Source of the DNA: JAZGDL01 sp036477795
GTDB lineage: Bacteria > Planctomycetota > Phycisphaerae > UBA1845
Length of the DNA: 63,721 nucleotides
Direction: 5' to 3'
Assembly (NCBI GenBank): GCA_036477795.1
Contig: JAZGDL010000435.1
Coordinates: 1-63,721, forward strand
Part shown: positions 39,040-47,463 of the stretch, piece after piece
How positions within the stretch are numbered: position 1 is the stretch's first letter
Layout: every line of letters starts with the position of its first letter
The notes under the pieces: generated by a model
The model's database searches: none
What the model was told of the DNA's origin: nothing
What the model saw: only the letters and a program-made list of their open reading frames with translations
Program-made: the position numbers and the translations under genes

Positions 39040-41286
39040 ATGTCACACACTGCAATGATGTTAGTTACCGGTTTGTTGTACTCGATAGGTCCGTCTAACC
39101 GGGGGCCGGCCGGCGCGTCGGACCGGCAGCAAACGGACAATCCCTACACGCTCACCGAGTCCTCCGTGCAAGGTGATCCGGTGATTGTCAACCGGCCGCA
39201 GCCCGTCGCTCGAGGGGGTGCAGGGGATTGCCCCTATTCGTTAGCGCCGATGGACGTGACCGGCGGCGGGACGACGGCCACGGGCGGCCCGGTGGACGAT
39301 GGGGCGCTCTATTCGCTGATCGGCTCGATTGCGTGGATCAGCCAGAGTGAGCAATCTACCGGCGGAGACTACACGATCGATTCCGGCTTTCACAACACTT
39401 CTCATGGCCCGGTGACCTGTTTCGGGAGCTCGGGGATCGACTGCAACAACAACTTCATCGACGACGAGTGCGATATCGCGGCTGGTTTCAGTCTGGATCG
39501 TGACGGTAATTGCCAGCCGGACGAGTGCGACGATTGTATCGGCGTGGACCTGATCGCCAATGCGTGCCGCCTTGATTGCGGCGCGTTCGACGGCGCTTGC
39601 GAGGTGACCGGCTGCGGCGAGAGTATAGACGTCGACGGCAACGGCGTTCCTGACTTGTGTGACCCCGATTGCGACGGCGACGGCATCCCCAACTCCGTCG
39701 ACGATCCATCATTCCGCTTTTATGTAGATGGCGATGCTACCGGAGCCGGCGACGGATCGACTTGGACCGATGCGTTCACCGACCTGCAAGACGCCATCTG
39801 TGCCGCTCGCGGACTGCAGCCCTATTGCACTCCGGCGACGTGCAAGACATGCTCGACCAGTCCCACCGATATCAACAACAGCGTGTCGGTGGAAATCTGG
39901 GTTGCTGATGGGATTTATACTCCCGCCGTCAGCGCTCGCGACGATCATTTCCGGTTGACAACCTGCGTGGCGCTGTACGGCGGTTTTGCAGGCGACGAGA
40001 CCGAGCGTGACCAGCGCGATCCGCAGGCCCATACGACAACCCTCAGCGGCGATCTTGCGGATGACGACGCCCAACCCAACGGGAACGCGGAAAACAGTTT
40101 CCACGTGGTCGATTCCAGTCCGGAGGGGCAGATCGCCCAGGATAGCTCAGCCGTCCTCGACGGCTTCACGGTCACCGGCGGTAACGCCAATGGAAACACG
40201 GGCGGGAACAAGGTGGGCGGCGGGCTGAGGACGTTCTTTGCCTCGCCATCCGTTGTCGGTTGTGTTTTCGAAAACAACTTCGCTCTTAATCGTGGTGGCG
40301 GAGTCTTTTTGACTATTGGGAGTACCTCTACCTTTGAGAATTGTACGTTTCGCGACAACTCAGCCCAACTCGGCGGCGGGTTCTCGTCGGGCAACGGCGT
40401 AGCCGCGAGACTTTCCCGGTGTGTCTTTGCGGACAATACCGCCTTCATCGGGAGCCTCATTGATTCCGGCTCCGGCGGCGCGTTTTCCGCCCAACAAAAC
40501 AGCACGCCGGTCCTGATCGACTGCGTTTTCCACGGCAATCACGCCGACCGTTACGGCGGGGCCCTCTACAACAGCAGCAGCGCGACTCGGCTCATCAATG
40601 TCACCATCATTCACAACGACGCGGATTACGTCGGTGGCGGCATCTATGACGTCGATAGCCACACCACCGTCCACAGCTCGACCATCGCCGGCAACCACGC
40701 CGATAACGCCGATGGTCCGGTGACCGGCGGCGGCGGAATCGCCGGACAAAACAGCAACCCCTTCATCGTCAACTCCATCTTGTGGGGCAACACAGCCGCC
40801 GTCGCAGCCGACGTGGAGTCCGCTCAGATCAGCGGCGGTTCACCGGGCATCGGCTACACGATTGTCGAGGGCCTGGATCAGTTCGACCTGCCCGTCAGCG
40901 CCAACTTCGACGCCGATCCTCTTTTTGCCGACCTGCCCGGCGGCGACGTGCAGTTGATGACCGGATCGCCGGCCATCGACCGCGGCGATCGCTATCAGCT
41001 CCCGCTGGATCCGGCGAGTGTCCACGCGGGCGTGGCCCAGCCACTCCAACACGATCTCGCGGGTCAGCCTCGCGTCGCCGGTCCGGAACTCGACCTCGGC
41101 GCCTTTGAACTCTTCGTATGCAGTTCGACGTTTTTCCTCGACCCGGACTGGATCAACTTTGTCGAATGCGTGACAGGGCCTGCAGGTGAGATCAAGAACG
41201 GCCTGTGTGCGTGCTACGATTCCGACGCCGACCAGGATGTAGACTTCAACGACTTCGCCACCTTCCAAATCGCCCTAAGCCCATGA
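39040..41286 (+). CDS. Secreted right-handed parallel beta-helix protein with dockerin-like tail
   Basis: The protein has 748 residues. A weak N-terminal signal (AMMLVTGLLYSIG) is followed by an SLIGSIAWISQSEQSTGGDY stretch and a Cys/Asp-rich calcium-binding segment (about 125-225, DCNNNFIDDECDI and CDGDGIPNSVDD). From about 230 to 690 it is a parallel beta-helix with repeats such as GCVFENNFALNRGGGVFL and NCTFRDNSAQLGGG and the terminal PAIDRGD motif, the layout called choice-of-anchor Q or pectate-lyase-like. The end (CVTGPAGEIKNG, YDSDADQDVDFNDFATFQIA) is a dockerin-like calcium pair. The gene starts 107 bases after the previous stop. It is probably a surface protein; no catalytic residues were identified. 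Confidence 0.8.
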   Translation: MSHTAMMLVTGLLYSIGPSNRGPAGASDRQQTDNPYTLTESSVQGDPVIVNRPQPVARGGAGDCPYSLAPMDVTGGGTTATGGPVDDGALYSLIGSIAWISQSEQSTGGDYTIDSGFHNTSHGPVTCFGSSGIDCNNNFIDDECDIAAGFSLDRDGNCQPDECDDCIGVDLIANACRLDCGAFDGACEVTGCGESIDVDGNGVPDLCDPDCDGDGIPNSVDDPSFRFYVDGDATGAGDGSTWTDAFTDLQDAICAARGLQPYCTPATCKTCSTSPTDINNSVSVEIWVADGIYTPAVSARDDHFRLTTCVALYGGFAGDETERDQRDPQAHTTTLSGDLADDDAQPNGNAENSFHVVDSSPEGQIAQDSSAVLDGFTVTGGNANGNTGGNKVGGGLRTFFASPSVVGCVFENNFALNRGGGVFLTIGSTSTFENCTFRDNSAQLGGGFSSGNGVAARLSRCVFADNTAFIGSLIDSGSGGAFSAQQNSTPVLIDCVFHGNHADRYGGALYNSSSATRLINVTIIHNDADYVGGGIYDVDSHTTVHSSTIAGNHADNADGPVTGGGGIAGQNSNPFIVNSILWGNTAAVAADVESAQISGGSPGIGYTIVEGLDQFDLPVSANFDADPLFADLPGGDVQLMTGSPAIDRGDRYQLPLDPASVHAGVAQPLQHDLAGQPRVAGPELDLGAFELFVCSSTFFLDPDWINFVECVTGPAGEIKNGLCACYDSDADQDVDFNDFATFQIALSP

Positions 41287-41432
41287 AAACCTCCAACCTT
41301 CTAACGCATGCGGTCCTTTTGACAACTATGTATTCTGCCCTGGGGGATAGTTTTGCGACGATGCACCATCAAGGCGTCGTCGCCGGTCGTGGCGAACGCT
41401 TTGCGGGTCAGGGAGCGTTTCTATTTGCATAG
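41283..41432 (+). pseudogene. Truncated HQGV-module paralogue (49 aa)
   Basis: The ATG at 41,283 overlaps the TGA of the beta-helix gene (ATGA). The 49 residues are a signal peptide (LLTHAVLLTTMYSALGDSFA) and the opening of the HQGV module (HHQGVVAGRGERFAGQGAF), stopping at a TAG where the intact relatives continue with RFALV. It is either a decayed copy of the gene at 41,462 or a leader cistron that keeps ribosomes moving into it 29 bases later. Confidence 0.6.
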
Positions 41433-41461
41433 GTAGATGGGGTAACAGGAGGAATGTAACG

Positions 41462-43153
41462 ATGAATGGCAAACGGTTCTCAATCGCCGTCGCACCGTGG
41501 TTGGTGTTCATGGCTTCCACATCCTCGGCGGCGACGTTCCACCATCAGGGCGTTGTCGCGGTTCAGGGCGAGCGCTTCACCGGCCAAGGTCTGTTCCGGT
41601 TCGCATTGGTCGATCCGGATACGGACGTCTATCTGTGGACCAGCGACGGCAGCGCCGTAGCCCACCCCGATCCGCCGACCGCCGCTGTCTCGCTGACCAC
41701 CGTCAACGGCGTGTACAACGTACTTCTGGGTGATCCGTCCGTCACCAACATGACCGCGATTCCCGATTCGGTATTCGCTGCAAACGAGAACGTCGTCCTA
41801 CGTCTTTGGTTTGACGACGGCAGGGGGAACGGCACCCACCGCCTCACCCCCGATGTCTCGATCACCGCTTCGCCCTACGCCCATCAAGCCAGGAGCAGCG
41901 AGCGGCTCAACATTCCCGGGACCGACACCGCAGCCGTCACCGTGGCGGGCAACGGCAACGTCGGCATCGGCACGGACGACGCGACAAACCGCCTGACCGT
42001 CCAGGGATCGGCGAGCATCAGCGACGACCTTGGCGTGGGGACCGATGCCCCTGACAACACCCTGACCGTGGCGGGCGACGCCGACTTCACCGGCAACGTG
42101 GGCATCGGGACGACAGACCCCAGTGCCAAGCTCGACGTGGAGGGAACGACGGAACTCAACGGCGACGTCACCATCAACAGCAACCTGACCGTCGGTACGG
42201 ATACGCTCTTCGTGAGCGGCACGAGCGGCAACGTCGGCATTGGAGTCACCAACCCACAGAACAGGCTCGACGTCGAAGGCGGAGCGGTGATCGGATCGGT
42301 TTATTCCGGGACCAATATCGCCCCTAGCAACGGGCTGCTCGTGCAGGGTCGTGTCGGCATTGGCACATCTTCGCCGATCGCTCAACGACTGCACGCCAGG
42401 GGCCCGGCTGCATCCGCCGGCGTAGTCTTGCCTCAGCATCACGTTGCCTACATCGAGAACACAAGTGAGTGTTCCGAACCGTGCATTATCTTGAACCTTG
42501 GTGGCTTGGGGATCAAGACCAGCTACTTTAACCTTCCCGGGGACCGCGATCGATTCATTACCTTCTTCGGCCGGAACAATTTGCACGTGGGCAGTATTCG
42601 CGGTAATGGTTTCAGCGGGATCAGCTTCGTTAGCGGCGGAGGTGACTACGCTGAGTGGCTGCCGAAGCGTGACAGCGAGGAGACGTTCGAGCCCGGCCAG
42701 ATCGTGGGCATCCACGCAGGTCGGGTGTCGAAAACTCTGACCGGCGCCGATCACGTGTCAGTCATAAGCACCGGGCCCATCATCGAAGGAAATTACCCCG
42801 GGGACGCCCTTCGTCACACGCATATCCCCGTGGTGTTCGTCGGGCAGGCGCCGGTCCGCGTGCGCGGTCCGGTGAACGAAGGTGACGTCGTCATAGGCAC
42901 AACGCATGACGGCGTGGGCGTGGGCGTCGCCCCGAGCGCGGTTCCGGTCCACCAGCTTGGACGCGTCGTGGGCACCGCGTGGACCGGTTCGGATGACGAC
43001 GGGGTGAAGGAAATCAACGTGGGCATTAATCTCGGTTCGAGTACGACCGGCACGCAGGTGTTGGTTGCCGTGATGGAAGCCCAAAACCGAACGATTGAGG
43101 CTTTGCAAGCAAGAATATCGGCCATCGAATCCCGACTGGACAACGCGCGATGA
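41462..43153 (+). CDS. Secreted HQGV-module protein with phage-stalk and peptidase G2-like C-terminus
   Basis: The protein has 563 residues. AGGAGG lies 7 bases before the ATG. A signal peptide (about 1-23) and HQGV module (HHQGVVAVQGERFTGQGLFR to about 145) are followed by stalk repeats of the type GNVGIGTDDATNRLTVQG (about 160-310). The C-terminal domain contains SGGGDYAEWLPKRDSEETFE (about 392), PGQIVGIHAGRVSKTLTGAD and VSVISTGPIIEGNYPGDA, resembling the peptidase G2 / auto-processing domain of phage appendage proteins. It ends in a short coiled coil (VLVAVMEAQNRTIEALQARI). The N-terminal module is nearly identical in DNA to that of the next gene, indicating recent duplication or gene conversion. 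Self-cleavage is suggested by the family and not proven. Confidence 0.82.
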   Translation: MNGKRFSIAVAPWLVFMASTSSAATFHHQGVVAVQGERFTGQGLFRFALVDPDTDVYLWTSDGSAVAHPDPPTAAVSLTTVNGVYNVLLGDPSVTNMTAIPDSVFAANENVVLRLWFDDGRGNGTHRLTPDVSITASPYAHQARSSERLNIPGTDTAAVTVAGNGNVGIGTDDATNRLTVQGSASISDDLGVGTDAPDNTLTVAGDADFTGNVGIGTTDPSAKLDVEGTTELNGDVTINSNLTVGTDTLFVSGTSGNVGIGVTNPQNRLDVEGGAVIGSVYSGTNIAPSNGLLVQGRVGIGTSSPIAQRLHARGPAASAGVVLPQHHVAYIENTSECSEPCIILNLGGLGIKTSYFNLPGDRDRFITFFGRNNLHVGSIRGNGFSGISFVSGGGDYAEWLPKRDSEETFEPGQIVGIHAGRVSKTLTGADHVSVISTGPIIEGNYPGDALRHTHIPVVFVGQAPVRVRGPVNEGDVVIGTTHDGVGVGVAPSAVPVHQLGRVVGTAWTGSDDDGVKEINVGINLGSSTTGTQVLVAVMEAQNRTIEALQARISAIESRLDNAR

Positions 43154-43198
43154 CGCGGCTTGTCGATGCGGGCTGGCCATACCCGAAGGAGAACCTAC

Positions 43199-44011
43199 AT
43201 GATCCGTTTAATGATCGCGTGTCTGTGCTCCTGTGCGGCTACGGCCCACGCCGGCCTGCACCACCAGGGCGTCGTCGCGGTTCAGGGCGAGCGCTTCACA
43301 GGCCAAGGTCTGTTCCGGTTCGCATTGGTCAATCCGGATACGGACGTCTATCTATGGACCAGCGACGGCAGCGCCGTGGTCCACCCCGATCCGCCGACCG
43401 CCGCCGTGACGCTCACCACGATCAACGGCGTGTACAACGTGCTCCTTGGCGATCCGTCGCTAACCAACATGACCGAGATTCCCGACGAAGTGTTCGCCCA
43501 GAACGACGACGTTGTTCTCCGTATCTGGTTCGACGATAACAACGGGCACGGCACCCACCGCCTCACCCCGGACCTGTCCATTGCTCCGGTTCCCTACGCC
43601 GCCCGCGCTTCCCGGTGCGATGGCATCGGTGTTCCGGGCAGCGCCGAACTGGCCGTGATCGCGGAACCCGACGGCGATGTATTGGTTCAAAGCGGAGATC
43701 TAATCGTTGAAAACGGGAATCTCACCGTGGGCGGGACCTTTACGAATTTCTCCGTGGTCGGACCGTTCTTCGTTACGGCGATCACTACCCCGAGGCCGCG
43801 GAGCGTGCAGCTTACCGAGATTGCAACGTCTTTCTGCGCGTTGACGGGGGAAGAGTTCGATCCCTCCCCGTCGTCCGGTATCGCCAGGGTATCGTGTCGC
43901 ATCCAAACATCGGGCGAGCACTGGACTCTGGTTGCGGAGCTCACCGGGAATCTTGTGGCGACGGGGGTAGTAACTTGTGAAGCGCGATGCTTCGTGTTCG
44001 AGGGCCAGTAA
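43199..44011 (+). CDS. Secreted HQGV-module protein with unrecognised C-terminus
   Basis: The protein has 270 residues from the ATG at 43,199, chosen because AAGGAG lies 6 bases upstream and a typical signal peptide (MIRLMIACLCSCAATAHAG) follows. Residues 20-135 are the HQGV module (HHQGVVAVQGERFTGQGLFR, LRIWFDDNNGHGTHRLTPDL). The rest (SGDLIVENGNLTVGGTFTNF, CALTGEEFDPSPSSGIARVS, SGEHWTLVAELTGNLVATGV) has a short stalk-like stretch and a small domain with four cysteines (CALTG, CRIQT, CEARC). It is not like the S74, collar or G2 domains of its paralogues. The same domain swapping pattern makes it likely that this tail is a separate binding or processing unit. Confidence 0.75.
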   Translation: MIRLMIACLCSCAATAHAGLHHQGVVAVQGERFTGQGLFRFALVNPDTDVYLWTSDGSAVVHPDPPTAAVTLTTINGVYNVLLGDPSLTNMTEIPDEVFAQNDDVVLRIWFDDNNGHGTHRLTPDLSIAPVPYAARASRCDGIGVPGSAELAVIAEPDGDVLVQSGDLIVENGNLTVGGTFTNFSVVGPFFVTAITTPRPRSVQLTEIATSFCALTGEEFDPSPSSGIARVSCRIQTSGEHWTLVAELTGNLVATGVVTCEARCFVFEGQ

Positions 44012-44018
44012 GGTTGCC

Positions 44019-45788
44019 GTGGAACGACGCATCGCGGTAACGGCCGGTTTGGTCCTCGGCATGATGCTTCTCCCCTTGCGTTGCTCGCTGCCGTCACCGG
44101 GTCCACCCGATGACCAACCAGGGATTGACGTCCTTGCGGCGCCGACATGTGACACTTCCCAATATCGCTGGGCAGTGCTGCCCGACGGGGACATCCCCCC
44201 CTCAGCCGAGACCGACGCGGTGCGTGCCCTGGCGGTCTTTGATGACGGATCAGGACCGGCCCTGTACGTCGGCGGACAATTCTCCTCGACGGGCGGCATC
44301 GAGGCGGCCAACATCGCTCGTTACGATGGGCAGGGGTGGACTGCCCTCGGGCCGGGTGTCGACGGGCCCGTGTTTGCGTTGGTGGTGTGGGATGACGGCA
44401 GCGGTCCCGCCCTCTATGCCGGCGGCGAGTTCACTCAGGCCGGCGATTCCTCAGCCCATTTCATCGCCCGGTGGGACGGCTTCAACTGGTCCTCCCTGGG
44501 CGAGACTGGGTGTGGCGAGTTGACCCGCGACGACTGCCTGGCCGCCGACGGCGTCCCCCATGGGACGGGCATGGGCTGCGAAGCCGTGTCATGTCCTAGC
44601 ACTCCCGCCGAAGCCTGCTGCCTCAGTATCTTCGGGCAGTCCGATGATTGCGCGGACCTTACCCGCGACGAATGTGTAGCCACGAACGGCTCGCCCCAGG
44701 GACCGAACACGCGATGTGACGCGGTGCAGTGTGAAGGTGCGACGCCAGAGGCCTGCTGCCTGCCGACCGGAGGCTGCGCTGATGCCGACTTCAATTCGTG
44801 TCGAATCCTGGGGGGCGTCGCCCAGGGATCGGGAACAGCCTGTGTCGGATTGGATTGCGCCAACCAGGCTACGGTAGCGTGTTGCCTTCAATCCGGCAGT
44901 TGCCGCGATCTGCCCGCGGCCGCGTGCGAGCGGGCTGATGGGACACCGCAAGGTCCGGGCTCGCTCTGCGCCGGTGTATCGTGCCCGCCGGCGCCGACTC
45001 AAGCCTGTTGCCTGTCCTTGCCGTTGAACGGCCCGGTCACGGCGCTGGCGAGATTTGATGACGGCGACGGCCCGCGACTGTACATCGGTGGGGCCTTCAC
45101 GCACGCGGGCAGCCTGGCAATCAACGGTATCGCCCGTTGGGACGGAACGACCTATCACCCGTTGGGAATGGGTGTTGATAGTGTCGTGTTCGATATGGTC
45201 GCCTACGATGACGGCCTCGGGCCGGCGCTGTACGCGGTCGGCCCGTTCGCGACCGCCGGAGGCAGGACCGTCAACGGTATCGCTCGATGGGATACCCGGG
45301 AATGGTCATCGTTGGGCGACGGACTCAGCAGCGCGGCGCTCGCGGCGGCGGTCTTCGACGATGGATCGGGGCCCGCTCTCTACGTCGGCGGCGCGTTCAC
45401 CATCGCCGACGACGTAGCCGCCGGGTTCATCGCCCGCTGGGACGGATCGTCGTGGTCGCCACTGGCTGACGGGGTTGACGGCACGGTCAATGCACTTCTC
45501 GTGTTTGATGACGGCGACGGGGGTGACCTGTACGCCGCCGGCGAATTCACGCATGCCGGAACGTCCCAAGCGGCTCACATCGCCCGCTGGTCCGGCCAGG
45601 AGTGGTCCGCGTTGAACGCCGGCATCGACGGTCGCCTTTCCGCGCTGGCGCTTTTCGCCTCCGACGACGAGGTGGCCTTGTACGCCGGCGGCACGTTCAC
45701 TCGCGCATCCGACGTGCAGGCCTACAACATCGCCCGATGGACCTGCGCCGCGCTACCCACGCGTGAATCGAACGATACGACACCGTAG
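44019..45788 (+). CDS. Secreted beta-propeller-like protein with Cys-rich inserts
   Basis: The protein has 589 residues with a GTG start at 44,019, preceded by TAAGG; an earlier in-frame GTG at 43,977 would overlap the previous gene by 35 bases. A signal peptide (RIAVTAGLVLGMMLLPL) is followed by repeats of the form ALYVGGQFSSTGGIEAANIA then RWDGxxWSxLGxGVDG, two before and five after a central Cys-rich block. That block (about 165-335) contains four or five units of the type ACCLPTGGCADADFNSCRIL with a closing CxGLDC, a pattern common in planctomycete secreted proteins. The block interrupts the propeller, which suggests insertion of a disulfide-rich module. No enzyme motif is seen. Confidence 0.75.
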   Translation: MERRIAVTAGLVLGMMLLPLRCSLPSPGPPDDQPGIDVLAAPTCDTSQYRWAVLPDGDIPPSAETDAVRALAVFDDGSGPALYVGGQFSSTGGIEAANIARYDGQGWTALGPGVDGPVFALVVWDDGSGPALYAGGEFTQAGDSSAHFIARWDGFNWSSLGETGCGELTRDDCLAADGVPHGTGMGCEAVSCPSTPAEACCLSIFGQSDDCADLTRDECVATNGSPQGPNTRCDAVQCEGATPEACCLPTGGCADADFNSCRILGGVAQGSGTACVGLDCANQATVACCLQSGSCRDLPAAACERADGTPQGPGSLCAGVSCPPAPTQACCLSLPLNGPVTALARFDDGDGPRLYIGGAFTHAGSLAINGIARWDGTTYHPLGMGVDSVVFDMVAYDDGLGPALYAVGPFATAGGRTVNGIARWDTREWSSLGDGLSSAALAAAVFDDGSGPALYVGGAFTIADDVAAGFIARWDGSSWSPLADGVDGTVNALLVFDDGDGGDLYAAGEFTHAGTSQAAHIARWSGQEWSALNAGIDGRLSALALFASDDEVALYAGGTFTRASDVQAYNIARWTCAALPTRESNDTTP

Positions 45789-45969
45789 CCTGCCGTCCCT
45801 ATCGTTTATTCCGTATCTCTTTGTCAACAAACGACTTACCAATTGACGCCTGGGGGAACGCCGCAAAGCTCACCCACCCTTGATGATGGTTCCTGGAGGC
45901 TGTGAAATAGGCCCGGTTCGTGTTTTGCTGCTGCTCATCCGTGGGGTGTTCCTTGACCGAGCGGAACTC

Positions 45970-46080
45970 GCCGCCGAGGTTTTCGGGATGGACAGGTCCA
46001 ACGTAGCCAACGTGTTCGATGCTGGAGCCACGGAGCAAGGGCGACCATACTTCGTCATGGAGCATGTCCCCTTGAACGAT
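45970..46080 (+). pseudogene. Remnant of a Ser/Thr kinase N-lobe
   Basis: One frame reads MDRSNVANVFDAGATEQGRP then YFVMEHVP, which matches the kinase signature (MxHPNVAxVxDAGATExGRPYFVMExVxG) of planctomycete PknB-like enzymes. Neither the glycine loop nor the HRD/DFG motifs occur around it, so only a short internal piece survives. The surrounding gap 45,789-46,136 holds nothing else recognisable. A similar segment is intact in the kinase at 48,116. Confidence 0.6.
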
Positions 46081-46136
46081 TACGCCGTTGGCGGTATACG
46101 AGGGGGGCAAGGCGTGTGAAACTGAGGAGCTGGGTG

Positions 46137-46553
46137 ATGCGGATCGTGTCGCGAACGCTGTGTTTGTCTATGACAGTGGCTGCGCTTGGGGGCGCAAGCG
46201 GCTGTCTGGTTGTAGCCGCTGCCGCCGGGACCGGTATCTCCGTGGTCTACTTCAAGGGCGAGTTCAGAGCCCGGCTCGCAGCGTCGCCGCAGGCCGTGAC
46301 CAGCGCCGCCGCCGCCGTGCTACGCGATATGAAGATGTACATCTTGTCCGAGGAATCGACCCAGATCGACGGCCGCATCATCGCACGGACCGCGACCGAC
46401 AAGAAGATCACGCTCACCATCAAGAGCGAAGGCGGCGGGATCAGCAAGCTGGCCATTCGCGTCGGCATCCTCGGTGACGAATACCTCAGCCGGGCCATCT
46501 ACGACAAGATCCTCAAGAGCTTTCCATCCGAATCCACCAGCGACGCGAGCTAG
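46137..46553 (+). CDS. DUF3568 family lipoprotein
   Basis: The protein has 138 residues from the ATG at 46,137 (AGGAG 7 bases upstream); an open GTG at 46,116 is less likely. A lipoprotein signal ends in ALGGASGC, making Cys23 the lipidated residue. The mature part (GTGISVVYFKGEFRARLAAS, AAAAVLRDMKMYILSEEST, KITLTIKSEGGGISKLAIRV) follows the DUF3568 pattern, a small periplasmic lipoprotein of unknown role found in many bacteria. It stands alone on the plus strand between two decayed genes. Confidence 0.8.
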   Translation: MRIVSRTLCLSMTVAALGGASGCLVVAAAAGTGISVVYFKGEFRARLAASPQAVTSAAAAVLRDMKMYILSEESTQIDGRIIARTATDKKITLTIKSEGGGISKLAIRVGILGDEYLSRAIYDKILKSFPSESTSDAS

Positions 46554-46915
46554 CTTCTTGAGCGCGACTCCCTTCGGTTGGCTGGGTGGGATGGCCACGT
46601 TCCTGGGTTTGAGGCGCCGTATCTTGACCGACTTGTTCTCGTGAGTGATGGTCAGCTCATCGTCGACCACGTGGGCTCCACAGTTTAGGCCCACTCCAGA
46701 CGCCCATCCCCCACTCAGATCACGTTCTAGCGGCCTTGCTGCGGACCTTGTGTAGCGTCGGATGGGTGCCATGGTGTGACACCCAGGCTTGACCGATCTC
46801 AGCCCCGATCCGCCTGTCCTGTGCTGGTCCACCGATTCTTGTGCTTCGCGGGATTGCTCGTAAGACGTTACGGCTCAAGCCGTTATGCTAGCGTGCAGTA
46901 ATCCCTGGAGGCAGC
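46554..46915. other. Intergenic, nothing recognised
   Basis: There is no convincing gene in 46,554-46,915. A minus-strand frame contains CGAHVVDDELTITHENKSVK, which may be a scrap of a decayed protein but has no family I can name. A short ACGGCT/AGCCGT hairpin lies near 46,869-46,882. Confidence 0.4.
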
Positions 46916-47293
46916 ATGACCAAGCACACGAATCCGCCCAGAATCCCGCTCCCCCAAGGTTGGCCCCGGCGCGTCAAGTCGGCCATGCTGCACGTTATCT
47001 CGTTGGCCCAATACTCCATGGCCTACACGCGCGGTGGGGCGGCCAACAGCCCGATCGCCCGAGTGCGCCTCAAGGCGGAAAACGAGCGACTCAAGCAACA
47101 GGTGCCGCTGCTCATGGAGGAGACGGCATCTGGCAGCTCCTGCCATTGCCTGCGCCCAAACGTCGCCGTGGTGAAGCCCTCTCCATCGGCGATGTGTTTC
47201 GATCACTCGGGCCCCAGATTCCTGACCACAAGCCGCCTCAGACTTCAAGACCGCCGGACTCCCGCGCTTCCTGACGCCGGCAACAGCCCATAG
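46916..47293 (+). pseudogene. Truncated integrase-type transposase N-terminus
   Basis: The ORF is 125 residues, with GGAGG a few bases before the ATG. Residues 1-66 (WPRRVKSAMLHVISLAQYSM, AYTRGGAANSPIARVRLKAE, NERLKQQVPLLMEE) resemble the N-terminus of helix-turn-helix/integrase-core transposases common in Planctomycetota, where the next residues read IRIKDARM and lead to the DDE core. Here the similarity stops near 47,110 and the rest is low-quality, Ser/Pro-rich sequence with no catalytic core. It is a remnant of an insertion element, with no terminal repeats found around it. Confidence 0.6.
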
Positions 47294-47389
47294 CAGCCGG
47301 TGGCGATTCCAGGAGACGGGCGGGCGCAGGATCGCGCTGTCGGCGGTGCGGCAGCACACGGGGCTCGGCGTCAAATGTCGCGCCATGGC

Positions 47390-47419
47390 TTGATTCGATT
47401 CATCGCCTTGTGGTAAACT
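47390..47419 (+). promoter_or_regulatory. Candidate promoter for the sigma-factor/kinase pair
   Basis: TTGATT (47,390-47,395) and TAAACT (47,414-47,419) are separated by 18 bases and lie 45 bases before the ATG at 47,464. The match to the general consensus is moderate. Confidence 0.3.
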
Positions 47420-47463
47420 ACAGGGCGCATCGTTTATGGTTGATGTGAGTCGGTAAACGCGCG

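Noticed and set aside
45799..46110. Minus-strand frame of about 103 codons
   Set aside because: It is the antisense of the kinase remnant; no family recognised.
46320..46832. Minus-strand frame of about 170 codons with VVDDELTITHENKSVK
   Set aside because: Half of it is antisense to the DUF3568 gene and the rest has no nameable family; it might be a decayed scrap.
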